Positions 44,962 to 53,632 of a stretch of DNA of 64,000 bases are shown piece after piece. Within the stretch, counting starts at the first letter, position 1, and each line of letters opens with the position of its first letter. The position numbers were made by a program, and so were the translations under genes. The notes beneath the pieces were generated by a model. That model ran no database searches, was not told where the DNA came from, and saw only the letters and a program-made list of their open reading frames with translations. Source of the stretch: an uncultured Flavobacteriales bacterium (lineage in GTDB: Bacteria > Bacteroidota > Bacteroidia > Flavobacteriales_G > Salibacteraceae); contig CAJIZE010000015.1 in NCBI GenBank assembly GCA_905181855.1, positions 18,058 through 82,057 of the forward strand, in the 5' to 3' direction.

Positions 44962-47066
44962 ACTAATTCAATTGTGATTTTCATTTCTCGCTGTACTTTG
45001 AGTCCTGACTTTATTGACTGTTTTTTTACAGTTCCTCTTCCGTTTACCTCGACTACCAAACCCGCGTTTTCAAGTAGATAAACAGCATCTTTAAGGTTAA
45101 GACCCAATACGTTAGGCACTAATCCTTCAATTATTTTCCGGCCATACAACTCAACATTTGTAGGCCCTGTTTTTGAGCTAACAAACTCAGCTTCCGTATT
45201 CACTGTGTTCTTAACTCCAATTTCGTTAAACACCGCTATAATATCAGTAAGAGCACCATTTTTACTAACAGGTATTCTGATTTTTGAGGACGATATAGTT
45301 TCAGTAAGCTGGGAATGAATCCCAACGCTTGACGCATAAACTTTATCAGCTATCTCTTTAAAAATTGGACCTGCTACTAGATTTCCGTAATACACATTTC
45401 TTGAAGGAGCATTTACAACTACTATACAGGTGTATTTTGGGTTATCAGATGGAAAATAACCACAGAAAGAAGCTTGATGACTAACTTTTGACTCATAGCT
45501 ATAACCATATTTAGCATTAGCTATTTGCGCTGTTCCTGTTTTACCAGCAATTGGATAATTAGAGTTTCTTAAATTTCTTGCTGTTCCGTATTCAACAACT
45601 GCATTAAGCATCTCATGTACTTTTTTAATTGTTGCTTTTGAGCAAATAGCTTCGTTCACAACAATGGGGTCAAAAGTTTCAATGACTTTATCATACTTTC
45701 GGATTTCTTCAGCAAATTTTGGCTTAACCATTACTCCGTCATTGGCAACTGAATTGTAAAATGCCAGAATCTGCAGTGGTGTCATCTGCACCTCATATCC
45801 GTGAGACATCCAAGGCAAACTAATTCCTGACCAAGAAGGATCATCGGCTGATTTAATTTGAGGTTTGCCCTCACCAAAAATTTCAATACCTAAAGGCATA
45901 TGGAGATTCATTTTGTATAACCTATCTATAAAAGCCTGCGGGTTTCGGTTGTAGTATTTCGAAATAATTTTTGCTACAGCGATATTTGAAGAAAGAGCAA
46001 AAGCATCTTTTACGCTAAGTGTCCCGAATCCACCTTCGTGTGAATCGTACATATAAGTATCGTAAAACTGGTATTTCCCTTTTCCGGTATTTATGGTGTC
46101 GTCAATATCAATGTAACCATCTTCAAGGGCAACCATATATGCAGCTAATTTGAAGGTTGAACCCGGCTCTGTACTTTCACCTATCGCATAATTGTATTTC
46201 TCATAGTACTCACCATCATTGCCTCTTGTAAGGTTTACTATTGCTTTAACATTCCCGGTTTCCACTTCCATCAAAACAACACACCCGTGATCAGCAGAAT
46301 GTTTTTCTAGTTGTTTTTTTAATGCATTATGAGCAACATCTTGAATATTAACATCAAGCGTAGTTATGATATCAGATCCATCTTCAGGCTCAACTTCATT
46401 CTCATCGTTAATAGGCATCCAAATTCCACCTGCAATTTTTTGCATCAATCGCTTGCCATTAACACCCGAAAGCGTTTTACTATACGCACCTTCTAATCCT
46501 ACAGGCTTAACACCTTCACGTTCATAACCAATTGTTCTTGAAGCCAAAGCTCTGAAAGGTTTTTTTCGCTTGTTTTGTTGGTGAATAATCAACCCACCTT
46601 TGTACTTTCCGCGTTTTAAAATAGGAAATTGGCGAATTGCTTTAAGTTGATTGAAGTTTACATTACGACCAATCAGAAAATACCTAGACCCTGAATTTCG
46701 AGCTTTCACGAAATCCATTTTATAAGCCATTGCCGATTTATTCTGAAACATAACAGCCATTACCATGGCCAATGAATCAACGTATTCAGCGAAGTATTCA
46801 TCAGTCAGAGCTTCAACATTTGGATCCCATCTAACTTCGTAAATAGGAACTGAAGTAGCAAGTAGACTTCCGCCGGACGCATAAATATTGCCACGCACTG
46901 CAGGGATATTTCTATAAATTGTAGTTTGAGTATTTGCTTTTGACGTCCAGTGTTCGCCTTCAATAAATTGAGTTGACAGCATTTTAAAAATTACAGCAAC
47001 CGCAAACAAACAAACAAGAAAAAATACAATGTAGAGCCTTTTGAAAATTGCCTTATGCTGCTCCAT
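44958..47066 (-). CDS. ftsI: Septal transpeptidase FtsI (class B PBP) with PASTA domain
   Basis: A 702-residue class B penicillin-binding protein. A membrane anchor (about 11-30) precedes a pedestal domain with VRGNIYASGGSLLATSVP. The active-site motifs are STFK near 303-306, SSN near 359-361 and KTGTAQ near 509-514. A PASTA-type domain occupies the end (about 635-702; VPNVLGLNLKDAVYLLENAGL), a feature common in Bacteroidota FtsI but absent from E. coli. It crosslinks septal peptidoglycan together with FtsW. Confidence 0.97.
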   Translation of the reverse strand: MEQHKAIFKRLYIVFFLVCLFAVAVIFKMLSTQFIEGEHWTSKANTQTTIYRNIPAVRGNIYASGGSLLATSVPIYEVRWDPNVEALTDEYFAEYVDSLAMVMAVMFQNKSAMAYKMDFVKARNSGSRYFLIGRNVNFNQLKAIRQFPILKRGKYKGGLIIHQQNKRKKPFRALASRTIGYEREGVKPVGLEGAYSKTLSGVNGKRLMQKIAGGIWMPINDENEVEPEDGSDIITTLDVNIQDVAHNALKKQLEKHSADHGCVVLMEVETGNVKAIVNLTRGNDGEYYEKYNYAIGESTEPGSTFKLAAYMVALEDGYIDIDDTINTGKGKYQFYDTYMYDSHEGGFGTLSVKDAFALSSNIAVAKIISKYYNRNPQAFIDRLYKMNLHMPLGIEIFGEGKPQIKSADDPSWSGISLPWMSHGYEVQMTPLQILAFYNSVANDGVMVKPKFAEEIRKYDKVIETFDPIVVNEAICSKATIKKVHEMLNAVVEYGTARNLRNSNYPIAGKTGTAQIANAKYGYSYESKVSHQASFCGYFPSDNPKYTCIVVVNAPSRNVYYGNLVAGPIFKEIADKVYASSVGIHSQLTETISSSKIRIPVSKNGALTDIIAVFNEIGVKNTVNTEAEFVSSKTGPTNVELYGRKIIEGLVPNVLGLNLKDAVYLLENAGLVVEVNGRGTVKKQSIKSGLKVQREMKITIELV

Positions 47067-47425
47067 CAGTTTTCTAAAAGATTAAGATCTGAAACAATAA
47101 TTTTCTTTGGCGGCTCTGAAGACTCCTCTAGCCCCATTCCCTTAATCTTAATATACTCAGCCAATTCACTTTGCTTGCTTTTGTACATTAATTCGGATTT
47201 AGTAGTAATGTACTCAGAGCGAGCTTCTTTAACATTTTTACCAACCGCGTTCAACTGACGGACCGTATCTTCTGCTAAATACCCGTTTGCTATATATACG
47301 AGCGCCATAAAGAACAAAAACAATACAAATGGCAAATGACGAAGCACGTCATCATGGGTTAAAAAATTACCGTTAATTACATCAACTAGAGATCTGCCGA
47401 CCGACCGCTCTTTATTCTTAATCAT
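47066..47425 (-). CDS. FtsL-like bitopic division protein
   Basis: A 119-residue protein from ATG 47425, preferred over the in-frame TTG at 47446 because ATGATTAA overlaps the rsmH stop in the usual way. The cytoplasmic N-terminus is basic, one hydrophobic segment follows (LPFVLFLFFMALVYIANGYLA, about 38-57), then a periplasmic helix with heptad-like spacing. Size, topology and position between rsmH and ftsI match FtsL; sequence similarity to other FtsL proteins is always low. It should bind FtsQ and an FtsB-like partner. Confidence 0.8.
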   Translation of the reverse strand: MIKNKERSVGRSLVDVINGNFLTHDDVLRHLPFVLFLFFMALVYIANGYLAEDTVRQLNAVGKNVKEARSEYITTKSELMYKSKQSELAEYIKIKGMGLEESSEPPKKIIVSDLNLLEN

Positions 47426-48332
47426 TCTCGGTACTCCTTTCTGCAATTCTTAGTTTAGCACTTCTTGATCTAGTATTTTCTTTTTGCTCGTCTTCAGATG
47501 GAACAAGTACTTTTCGATTTATCGGATTAAACGGCCTTTTTATATTTCCATAAAAATCCTTCTCTTGAATTCCATCAAAATTACCGGAACGCATGAAGTT
47601 CTTCACTAATCTATCCTCCAAAGAATGATATGAAATCACCACCAACCTACCTCCTGGCTTTATTAAATCTTTAGCCTGAGAAAGCAGCTGTCTTAAAACC
47701 TCAATTTCTTGATTCACTTCAATTCGCAATGCCTGAAAAACTAAAACAGCCTCTTTTTTAAAGGCTTTATCGGAGACAACCCTTTTTATTATTTCGAGCA
47801 TATGGAAGGTTGTCTCAATTTTAGAGACTTGACGTTGAGCATGAATCTCATTAGCTATACGGTAAGCATGCTTTACTTCTCCAAACTCTTTTAATACTGT
47901 AGTTAAATCCTTTACCGAATATTCATTAACCACTTGCTTCGCGGTAAGCGGATCAGAATCATTCATGCGCATATCAAGTGCGGCATCTACTCTGAGCGAA
48001 AAACCTCTTTCAGGAACATCAAACTGATGAGAAGAAACGCCTAAATCCGCCAGCACTCCATCAACCGGGTAACGATTCATCATGCGTAGAAAATTCTTTG
48101 CGTATCTAAAATTTTGATCAACGAACTCGAACCGCTCGTCATTTGGAATATTCAATTTAGCGTCTTTATCTTGATCAAACCCAACCAATACGCCTGACTC
48201 ATTTAATCGTTTCAAAACTTCTCGAGAATGACCTCCACCTCCAAATGTTACATCAACGTATACTCCTGATTTATCAGAAATCAACCCATCAACACTTTCA
48301 CATAAGAGAACCGGAGTGTGGTATTTACTCAT
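47418..48332 (-). CDS. rsmH: 16S rRNA (cytosine1402-N4)-methyltransferase RsmH
   Basis: About 304 residues from ATG 48332 (MSKYHTPVLLCE); an ATG two codons earlier at 48338 is also possible. RsmH (MraW) methylates N4 of C1402 in the 30S decoding centre. HTPVLL, DVTFGGGGHS (SAM site), DGVLADLGVSSHQFD and ISYHSLEDRLVKNF are the family motifs. It overlaps the mraZ stop by 8 bases and the ftsL-like gene by 8 bases, second position in the dcw cluster as usual. Confidence 0.97.
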   Translation of the reverse strand: MSKYHTPVLLCESVDGLISDKSGVYVDVTFGGGGHSREVLKRLNESGVLVGFDQDKDAKLNIPNDERFEFVDQNFRYAKNFLRMMNRYPVDGVLADLGVSSHQFDVPERGFSLRVDAALDMRMNDSDPLTAKQVVNEYSVKDLTTVLKEFGEVKHAYRIANEIHAQRQVSKIETTFHMLEIIKRVVSDKAFKKEAVLVFQALRIEVNQEIEVLRQLLSQAKDLIKPGGRLVVISYHSLEDRLVKNFMRSGNFDGIQEKDFYGNIKRPFNPINRKVLVPSEDEQKENTRSRSAKLRIAERSTEND

Positions 48333-48789
48333 TATCATCAAAAGTTATATCACCCATAACATCCTCAGCCAATCCCTCAAGATCAACTTCGTCATTCATA
48401 ACTTTCTCATAAGCATCTTTCGACCATATTTCAACGGTGGATCCGCCGCCAACAACCTTTACTTCAGTGCCAAGTGAAGCATATTCAGATAAAGATTTAG
48501 GCAACAACAATCTTCCGTTTCCATCTGCGATAACCTTGGTTGCCCCACCCATCACTTTCCTTATAAAAAGATCATTCTTTTTTATCAATCTATTGAGTGA
48601 GCCAATTTTCTTAGTCAGCTTTTCCCACTCAGCATACGGATACAATACCAAACATTGTTGATGTAGATTTCTATTAACCACAAACCCACGCGACAGCACC
48701 TCCAGCAACTCTTTCTTAAGAGCCACAGGTAGCATAAATCTGCCCTTTGCATCAAGCTTACAGTTATATTCTCCTAATAGATTCAGCAT
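48325..48789 (-). CDS. mraZ: Transcriptional regulator MraZ
   Basis: A 154-residue protein from ATG 48789 (MLNLLGEYNCKLDAKGR); an in-frame extension upstream is rejected because it would run through the operator repeats. Two SpoVT/AbrB-type half domains are present: the first with DAKGRFMLPVALKKEL, the second with DGNGRLLLPKSLSEYA. MraZ forms rings and represses the dcw promoter by binding spaced direct repeats; four such repeats lie 40-75 bases upstream. It is the first gene of the cluster. Confidence 0.96.
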   Translation of the reverse strand: MLNLLGEYNCKLDAKGRFMLPVALKKELLEVLSRGFVVNRNLHQQCLVLYPYAEWEKLTKKIGSLNRLIKKNDLFIRKVMGGATKVIADGNGRLLLPKSLSEYASLGTEVKVVGGGSTVEIWSKDAYEKVMNDEVDLEGLAEDVMGDITFDDNE

Positions 48790-48826
48790 TAGCACTTTAC
48801 AATTAATGTGTAAAAATAGGTAGATT

Positions 48827-48868
48827 TTACCACATTTTACCATTTAGAACCACTTTTTACCACTTTGT
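48827..48868 (-). promoter_or_regulatory. MraZ operator: four TGGT boxes at 10-bp spacing
   Basis: On the plus strand ACCA occurs at 48829, 48839, 48849 and 48859, so on the coding (minus) strand four TGGT units face the same way, exactly one helical turn apart. Two are part of AAAGTGG or AAGTGG, close to MraZ boxes described in other bacteria. The array ends 39 bases before the mraZ ATG. Confidence 0.75.
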
Positions 48869-48878
48869 TGAAAACTTC

Positions 48879-48952
48879 AATCATTATTGCTTTCAAGCAC
48901 GGCATTGCCGGAGTACGTAATCCCGAATAAATATTCAATTAAAGCAATGATT
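48879..48952 (-). other. Foldable segment upstream of the mraZ operator
   Basis: The arms AATCATTATTGCTTT (48879-48893) and AAAGCAATGATT (48941-48952) are complementary with a three-base bulge, and between them lies the perfect hairpin CGGCATTGCCG (48900-48910). An RNA from either strand could fold into a stem with an inner hairpin. No reading frame explains it. It could be a small RNA, a long leader element or a cruciform site. Confidence 0.35.
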
Positions 48953-48967
48953 ATAAGTACTTTATAC

Positions 48968-49007
48968 AAAAAATAAGCACTATCAACTGGTTAATGTTGA
49001 TAGGCTT
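48968..49007 (-). terminator. Orphan terminator-like hairpin upstream of mraZ
   Basis: On the minus strand AAGCCTATCAAC pairs with GTTGATAGTGCTT (one bulged base, eight-base loop) and is followed by a six-T run. It has the form of a rho-independent terminator, yet no minus-strand gene lies upstream; the next gene is transcribed away from it on the plus strand. Confidence 0.55.
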
Positions 49008-49040
49008 AGAATACTGAGTAATGCCGAATGTGTTTTTGAT

Positions 49041-49048
49041 TAATTTTG
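49041..49048 (+). promoter_or_regulatory. -7 promoter box for the hydrolase-engB pair
   Basis: TAATTTTG matches TAnnTTTG and ends 19 bases before the hydrolase ATG. Confidence 0.45.
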
Positions 49049-49067
49049 ATTGAAATAATCTGGAATT

Positions 49068-49826
49068 ATGCAAGATCAAATAATCAGTGATGGTGGCTTT
49101 GAATACATTGAAAGAGGCGAAGGAGAAACAATAATTGTACTACATGGTTTATTTGGAGCACTTAGTAATTTTGAAAATGTTTTTGAGCATTTCACCAAAA
49201 AATTCCGAGTGATAATACCATTGCTCCCGATTTATACACTCCCAATTTTAAATACCAACGTAAAAAACATCGCAAAATACGTTCATGATTTTATTGCCTT
49301 TAAAGGCTTAAATAATGTTCATTTGTTGGGCAACTCTTTGGGTGGGCATGTAGCTTTGGTTTATACTAAAGAACATCCCGAAAAAATAAAAACAATGACA
49401 CTCACCGGCTCATCAGGTCTATATGAAAATGCAATGGGCGATTCATTTCCTAAAAGAGGCGACAGAAATTTCATAAAAGACAAAGTAGCTATTACGTTTC
49501 ATGACCCAAAACATGCCACAGAATCGTTGGTAGATGAGTGCTTTTCAATTGTAAATGACAAAGGAAAAGCGATCAGAATTATCTCAATTGCAAAATCAGC
49601 AATAAGACATAATATGGCAAAAGAAATTCCGAATTTTCAGATGCCAGTTTGTTTAATCTGGGGTAAAAATGACTTAATAACCCCTCCGGAAGTTGCGGAA
49701 GAATTCCATAAACTGTTACCTAATTCGGACCTTTATTGGATTGATGAATGTGGTCATGCGCCTATGATGGAACATCCCATGGAATTCAACAATATATTGG
49801 ATGCTTGGTATAGCAGAGTAGTTTAA
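49068..49826 (+). CDS. Alpha/beta-fold hydrolase
   Basis: A 252-residue serine hydrolase. The N-terminal oxyanion segment is VLHGLFGALSN, the nucleophile elbow GNSLGGH near 89-95 contains the catalytic Ser, the acid is in IWGKNDLITPP, and the catalytic His is in DECGHAPMMEHP. The fold is complete without a lid insertion of note. Substrates may be esters or similar; none is indicated. The gene sits upstream of engB with five bases between them, an arrangement frequent near dcw clusters of Bacteroidota, so it is probably co-transcribed with engB. Confidence 0.88.
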   Translation: MQDQIISDGGFEYIERGEGETIIVLHGLFGALSNFENVFEHFTKKFRVIIPLLPIYTLPILNTNVKNIAKYVHDFIAFKGLNNVHLLGNSLGGHVALVYTKEHPEKIKTMTLTGSSGLYENAMGDSFPKRGDRNFIKDKVAITFHDPKHATESLVDECFSIVNDKGKAIRIISIAKSAIRHNMAKEIPNFQMPVCLIWGKNDLITPPEVAEEFHKLLPNSDLYWIDECGHAPMMEHPMEFNNILDAWYSRVV

Positions 49827-49831
49827 ATCTA

Positions 49832-50419
49832 ATGATTGAATCTGCCACGTTTGTAAAGAGCTCAAAAGAACTTTCTCAATGCCCTGATAACAACATTAAA
49901 GAGTTCGCCTTCATAGGCAGGTCCAATGTTGGTAAATCCAGCCTAATCAATATGCTGACTGGGGTTAAAGGCCTCGCCAAAACATCAGGTAAACCGGGGA
50001 AAACCCAATCCATTAATCATTTTATTGTAAACGAAAGCTGGTATCTGGTTGATTTACCTGGCTATGGTTATGCCAGTGTTTCAAAAAGAGACAGAAAGTC
50101 TTGGGTCGTTTTTATTGATGACTACATTTTAAAGAGAAGAAATCTTGTCAATCTGTATTTATTGATTGATAGCAGATTAGAGCCTCAGAAAAAAGATTTA
50201 GAATTCATTGAATATCTAGGTGAAAATGCCGTACCGTTTACCATTGTATTCACTAAAATAGACAAGCTAAACAAGAATCAATTGGCTAAAAATATTGCCT
50301 TTTACAACAAAACATTAAAAATAATGTGGGAAGTGATGCCTAACACAATTTTGTCGTCATCTGAAAAATATGTCGGCAAAGAAGAGCTTTTAGCTGAGAT
50401 TACCGAATTACTAAAATAA
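49832..50419 (+). CDS. engB: Ribosome biogenesis GTPase EngB (YsxC/YihA)
   Basis: A 195-residue TRAFAC GTPase needed for late 50S assembly. G1 is GRSNVGKSSLIN near 29-40, the switch region includes TSGKPGKTQSIN, G3 is DLPGYGYA near 74-81, and G4 is FTKIDKLNK. Size and motifs are standard. It is co-directional with and five bases from the hydrolase gene. Downstream, a 71-base gap with no clear terminator separates it from the convergent gldC. Confidence 0.96.
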   Translation: MIESATFVKSSKELSQCPDNNIKEFAFIGRSNVGKSSLINMLTGVKGLAKTSGKPGKTQSINHFIVNESWYLVDLPGYGYASVSKRDRKSWVVFIDDYILKRRNLVNLYLLIDSRLEPQKKDLEFIEYLGENAVPFTIVFTKIDKLNKNQLAKNIAFYNKTLKIMWEVMPNTILSSSEKYVGKEELLAEITELLK

Positions 50420-50490
50420 TTTAGGCATCCGTTTCCTTTAATTGCCTTCCTGATTTTGAAGCAATGCTGGTTTGTAAAGAAGCTGTATTC

Positions 50491-50820
50491 TTATCCTTTC
50501 TTCACAATCCCAACGTTCTCACCAAATTTTTGAGCGAATTCTCTGATTTCTTCAGCATTGTGTATATCACCTGTAGCTCTCTCAAAAGTATCTGAAAGAG
50601 TAAGCATGGTTTGATGTAACATCATTTTCATTTCATCAACCATCATGTTCTTTGTCCAAAGATCAATTTTCAAAGTATTCTTTTCGTTTTTATCCCACAT
50701 GCTGATCATTACTGCATCAGCAACTCCTTTATCTCCCGTATCGGTCGCATTCCAGTTTATGCTTTCAGGCACGTTGTTAACGTCCATATCTATATCGAAA
50801 GTAATCTTAGATTTTCCCAT
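50491..50820 (-). CDS. gldC: Gliding motility protein GldC
   Basis: A 109-residue protein from ATG 50820 (MGKSKITFDIDMDVNNVPE); an in-frame extension upstream would run into gldB. It is cytoplasmic in appearance, with DMDVNNVPESINW and a helical tail ending NVGIVKKG. GldC is linked to GldB genetically and assists gliding in Flavobacterium, though it is not essential and its biochemical role is unknown. It follows gldB by seven bases on the same strand. Confidence 0.92.
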   Translation of the reverse strand: MGKSKITFDIDMDVNNVPESINWNATDTGDKGVADAVMISMWDKNEKNTLKIDLWTKNMMVDEMKMMLHQTMLTLSDTFERATGDIHNAEEIREFAQKFGENVGIVKKG

Positions 50821-50827
50821 CGCTTTA

Positions 50828-51820
50828 TTATCTTTTTGGTTTGTACTTTGAGTTTGACAGCAACCATTGGCTGTCGTCAATTTTCATTAAACTATCTACA
50901 GTAACTTGGTTGTTGCTCATGAAACTACGAACAATTTGCCATCCTACATATTCACCCATCCTTGGTGGTGATTCACGTGACAAAGATGTTGTAAAAGGAC
51001 CATTATTGAAAAATTTAAAATAATCGGAATAAATTTTCGAATACAGAAGTTTGTTATCCACTATGTGAGACCACACAGCTAGCTCATTTTGATTGGCCCA
51101 ATGTATTTGTTGGTTGGTATAACCGATTTTCATTGAATCTGATGCTTCTACAAATAGCGCATCCATCAAGTAAAGTTGTTTTCCCGTGTAAATCAATTTA
51201 TCTAACATATTTGACTTTGATTTTTCCTCAAATTCAGAAACCAACCATGATTTTATTGCTTGATATGGCAGATTTGGTCTTGTCATTTTTGTTTGCTGAT
51301 AAACCGGGAATTGCAACATGTTGTAGTAATCGTTGTTTTTACCTAAAAACATATCTAAGCCAATTGCTAATGTACTATCAAGAGCAACAGCACCATAGTT
51401 AAAACCTGAAACAAAACTTACCACATTAGGGATTACTTTATTCGGAAAGTGATAATGATAGTAACTAAATGCCTTGCTTAAAACCTGACTTTCGTTATCC
51501 AAGCTATGAAATTGTTCATCTACAGCTCTAAAAACCTCACCTACGTATTGATCGTTTTTAAAAGCCTTCAAATTTTGACTTAAAAGTGAATCGTTTTGTT
51601 GCCCATTTGCAATCATCTTATTTCTGAAAGCTTTAAAAAAGTAACCGTATTTTTTTCCCAGCTCACTACTCTGTAATTTTTCTTTTAGCAGATCTTGCTC
51701 AAATCGTTTAATTTCTAACTGCTGCTCATGTCCTGTTAAATCAACTTCATGAGGGTTTTCACTGCAGCCCCAAAAGAGGCACAAAATTAGATAGTACGTA
51801 AAACTGAAAAATTTCCTCAC
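50828..51820 (-). CDS. gldB: Gliding motility lipoprotein GldB
   Basis: A 330-residue lipoprotein with a GTG start at 51820, a hydrophobic segment and lipobox LFWGC (Cys19). The mature part includes IKRFEQDLL, the long FPNKVIPNVVSFVSGFNYG region and the C-terminal PPRMGEYVGWQIVRSFM; GldB has a distant similarity to DUF2268-type zinc-peptidase folds, but no HExxH is visible. It is required for gliding in Flavobacterium and stabilises the T9SS-linked machinery. It pairs with gldC here. Confidence 0.9.
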   Translation of the reverse strand: MRKFFSFTYYLILCLFWGCSENPHEVDLTGHEQQLEIKRFEQDLLKEKLQSSELGKKYGYFFKAFRNKMIANGQQNDSLLSQNLKAFKNDQYVGEVFRAVDEQFHSLDNESQVLSKAFSYYHYHFPNKVIPNVVSFVSGFNYGAVALDSTLAIGLDMFLGKNNDYYNMLQFPVYQQTKMTRPNLPYQAIKSWLVSEFEEKSKSNMLDKLIYTGKQLYLMDALFVEASDSMKIGYTNQQIHWANQNELAVWSHIVDNKLLYSKIYSDYFKFFNNGPFTTSLSRESPPRMGEYVGWQIVRSFMSNNQVTVDSLMKIDDSQWLLSNSKYKPKR

Positions 51821-51857
51821 TTGTATTTCGTTAATATTGTAACTATTAAAATGCGCC

Positions 51858-51865
51858 CAAAATTA
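51858..51865 (-). promoter_or_regulatory. -7 promoter box for gldB-gldC
   Basis: TAATTTTG on the minus strand lies 37 bases before the gldB GTG and overlaps the first base of the divergent PorT-like gene. Confidence 0.4.
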
Positions 51866-52611
51866 TGAAAAACTGCCTCCTTTTATTGGTATCTCTATTA
51901 TTTATTAATCTTGGATTTTCGCAGGAAGTTCAACCGTTCAGACTCGGACTTAAAATGAGTCCTAATGTAGGATGTTTTAAACCAGACACGAAAGGCATTA
52001 CCTCAAATGGTGCTAAAACAAGTTTTGGGTATGGGTTAATGGCAGATTTCACTATTGGCAACAGTTACAATTACGCCTTCAGCACATGTATTGAATTATC
52101 TTCTAATACCGGCAGCATTAAATTTGCAGACATCGTTTCACCAACCGCCCCTGACACTAGTATATCACAAGCAATAAATACTTCTGAATATAGCATTAGA
52201 TATGTTACAATACCGTTAACGATTAAAATGAAAACCAATGAAATCGGTTACTCTACCTATTTCGCGAATTTCGGAATATCTACAGGACTTAGAGTTAAGT
52301 CACGAAAAAATGAATCGTTCGCGCTTGCATCTGGAGATTTAACCAATGAAAATGTTGATGTTTTAGCTGATATAAGCCCAATAAGAATTGGAATGGTTAT
52401 CGGTGGTGGGGTTGAATATAATTTTCATGGTAAAACGGCTCTTGTTGCTGGCCTGTCATTCAATAATGGGGTCACCAACATTTTCAAAAAGAACTATCAT
52501 GAGCTGAATTCTGACGGTACAGTTGCTCTTTTGAATGGAACGCCAATATCAACTATTAAACAAAAGGCAATTTCAAACTACATCAGTTTGGATATAGGAA
52601 TAATGTTTTAA
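51865..52611 (+). CDS. PorT-like outer membrane beta-barrel protein
   Basis: A 248-residue protein with a signal peptide ending GFSQ and an eight-stranded barrel pattern: alternating residues, RLGLKMSPNVG near the start, YVTIPLTIKM in the middle and a last strand SLDIGIMF ending in Phe. It belongs to the PorT/OmpW-like beta-barrel superfamily of Bacteroidota. True PorT (SprT) is a T9SS component, and the gldBC neighbourhood makes that possible, but the superfamily is large and the assignment is not certain. It converges on korB with one base between them. Confidence 0.75.
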   Translation: MKNCLLLLVSLLFINLGFSQEVQPFRLGLKMSPNVGCFKPDTKGITSNGAKTSFGYGLMADFTIGNSYNYAFSTCIELSSNTGSIKFADIVSPTAPDTSISQAINTSEYSIRYVTIPLTIKMKTNEIGYSTYFANFGISTGLRVKSRKNESFALASGDLTNENVDVLADISPIRIGMVIGGGVEYNFHGKTALVAGLSFNNGVTNIFKKNYHELNSDGTVALLNGTPISTIKQKAISNYISLDIGIMF

Positions 52612-52612
52612 C

Positions 52613-53632
52613 CTAAATTGTCCAAGCATTTGAACCAGCCAAAAGGCTATCCAGATCACCTTTACCTTTTCTTTTAGTAACCTCAGCAACTTGGTTTATA
52701 AGAGCTTCTTCATAAATAAATCTATCTTTTTGATAAAACACACCAAATGGTCTTGGAAGAAAATCTAAATCAGAAGGGTCTGAGAAAAAACCTATTAAAA
52801 TGGTTGCCTTAATTTTATCAGATTCATCGTGAATCCATAGTTCATCAACCGAAGTTGAATCCAAATCAACTACTATTGGTTTAAAACCATCCAGTTTAAT
52901 ACCCTTGTTTTGGTTTTCACCAAAAACTAAAGGTTTGCCGTTTTCTAAATACAAGGTGGTTTCCGCTTTTCTTTTTTTATCGGTAAAGTCCTCAAAAGCG
53001 CCATCATTAAAAACGTTACAATTTTGATAAATCTCAACCATTGATGTCCCCTTGTGACCATTAGCGCTATTTAAGATTTCACGCATATGTTTTGGGTCGC
53101 GGTCCATAGTACGAGCAATGTATGTTGCATCCGCACCCATGCAAAGCGCGAGCGGATTAAATGGATGATCAATACTACCCATTGGGGTAGATTTTGTAAC
53201 TTTTCCTTTCGGTGACGTCGGAGAATATTGGCCTTTTGTTAGTCCGTATATTTCATTGTTGAACAACAAAACATTGATGTCAAAATTTCTTCTTAACAGA
53301 TGAATTAAATGATTCCCTCCAATTGAAAGGGCATCACCATCTCCAGTAATCATCCAGATACTCAAATCAGGATTTGCTATTTTCATTCCACTAACAATAG
53401 CAGGAGCACGGCCATGAATTGAATGAATACCATAAGTGTCCATGTAATAAGGAAACCTCGATGAACAGCCAATACCCGAAACAAATACCACGTCCTCTTT
53501 AACCACTCCTTCATCGGCTAAAACAGTTTGAACTTGCTTTAATATGGAATAATCGCCACAACCGGGACACCAGCGTACGTCAAGATCAGTGGCGTAATCT
53601 TTTGCTGATAATTTATTTGAATTTACCGTCAT
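52613..53632 (-). CDS. korB: 2-oxoacid:ferredoxin oxidoreductase, beta subunit
   Basis: A 339-residue subunit that binds thiamine diphosphate. [12 protein letters not shown] near 21-32, [11 protein letters not shown], and the TPP/Mg motif [18 protein letters not shown] near 94-111 are intact. With KorA it converts 2-oxoglutarate (or another 2-oxoacid) and CoA to acyl-CoA while reducing ferredoxin, and can replace the 2-oxoglutarate dehydrogenase complex. It overlaps korA by four bases. Confidence 0.95.
   Translation of the reverse strand: MTVNSNKLSAKDYATDLDVRWCPGCGDYSILKQVQTVLADEGVVKEDVVFVSGIGCSSRFPYYMDTYGIHSIHGRAPAIVSGMKIANPDLSIWMITGDGDALSIGGNHLIHLLRRNFDINVLLFNNEIYGLTKGQYSPTSPKGKVTKSTPMGSIDHPFNPLALCMGADATYIARTMDRDPKHMREILNSANGHKGTSMVEIYQNCNVFNDGAFEDFTDKKRKAETTLYLENGKPLVFGENQNKGIKLDGFKPIVVDLDSTSVDELWIHDESDKIKATILIGFFSDPSDLDFLPRPFGVFYQKDRFIYEEALINQVAEVTKRKGKGDLDSLLAGSNAWTI

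Noticed and set aside
48790..48843. N-terminal extension of mraZ to 48843
   Set aside because: It would translate through the promoter and the first operator boxes, and MLNLLGEY at 48789 is the normal MraZ start.
50420..50490. Terminator between engB and gldC
   Set aside because: Only a five-base AGGCA/TGCCT pair with a 15-base loop and no T tract, too weak to call.
50828..51820. GldB as an active zinc peptidase
   Set aside because: The DUF2268-like similarity is remote and no HExxH motif is visible in the translation.
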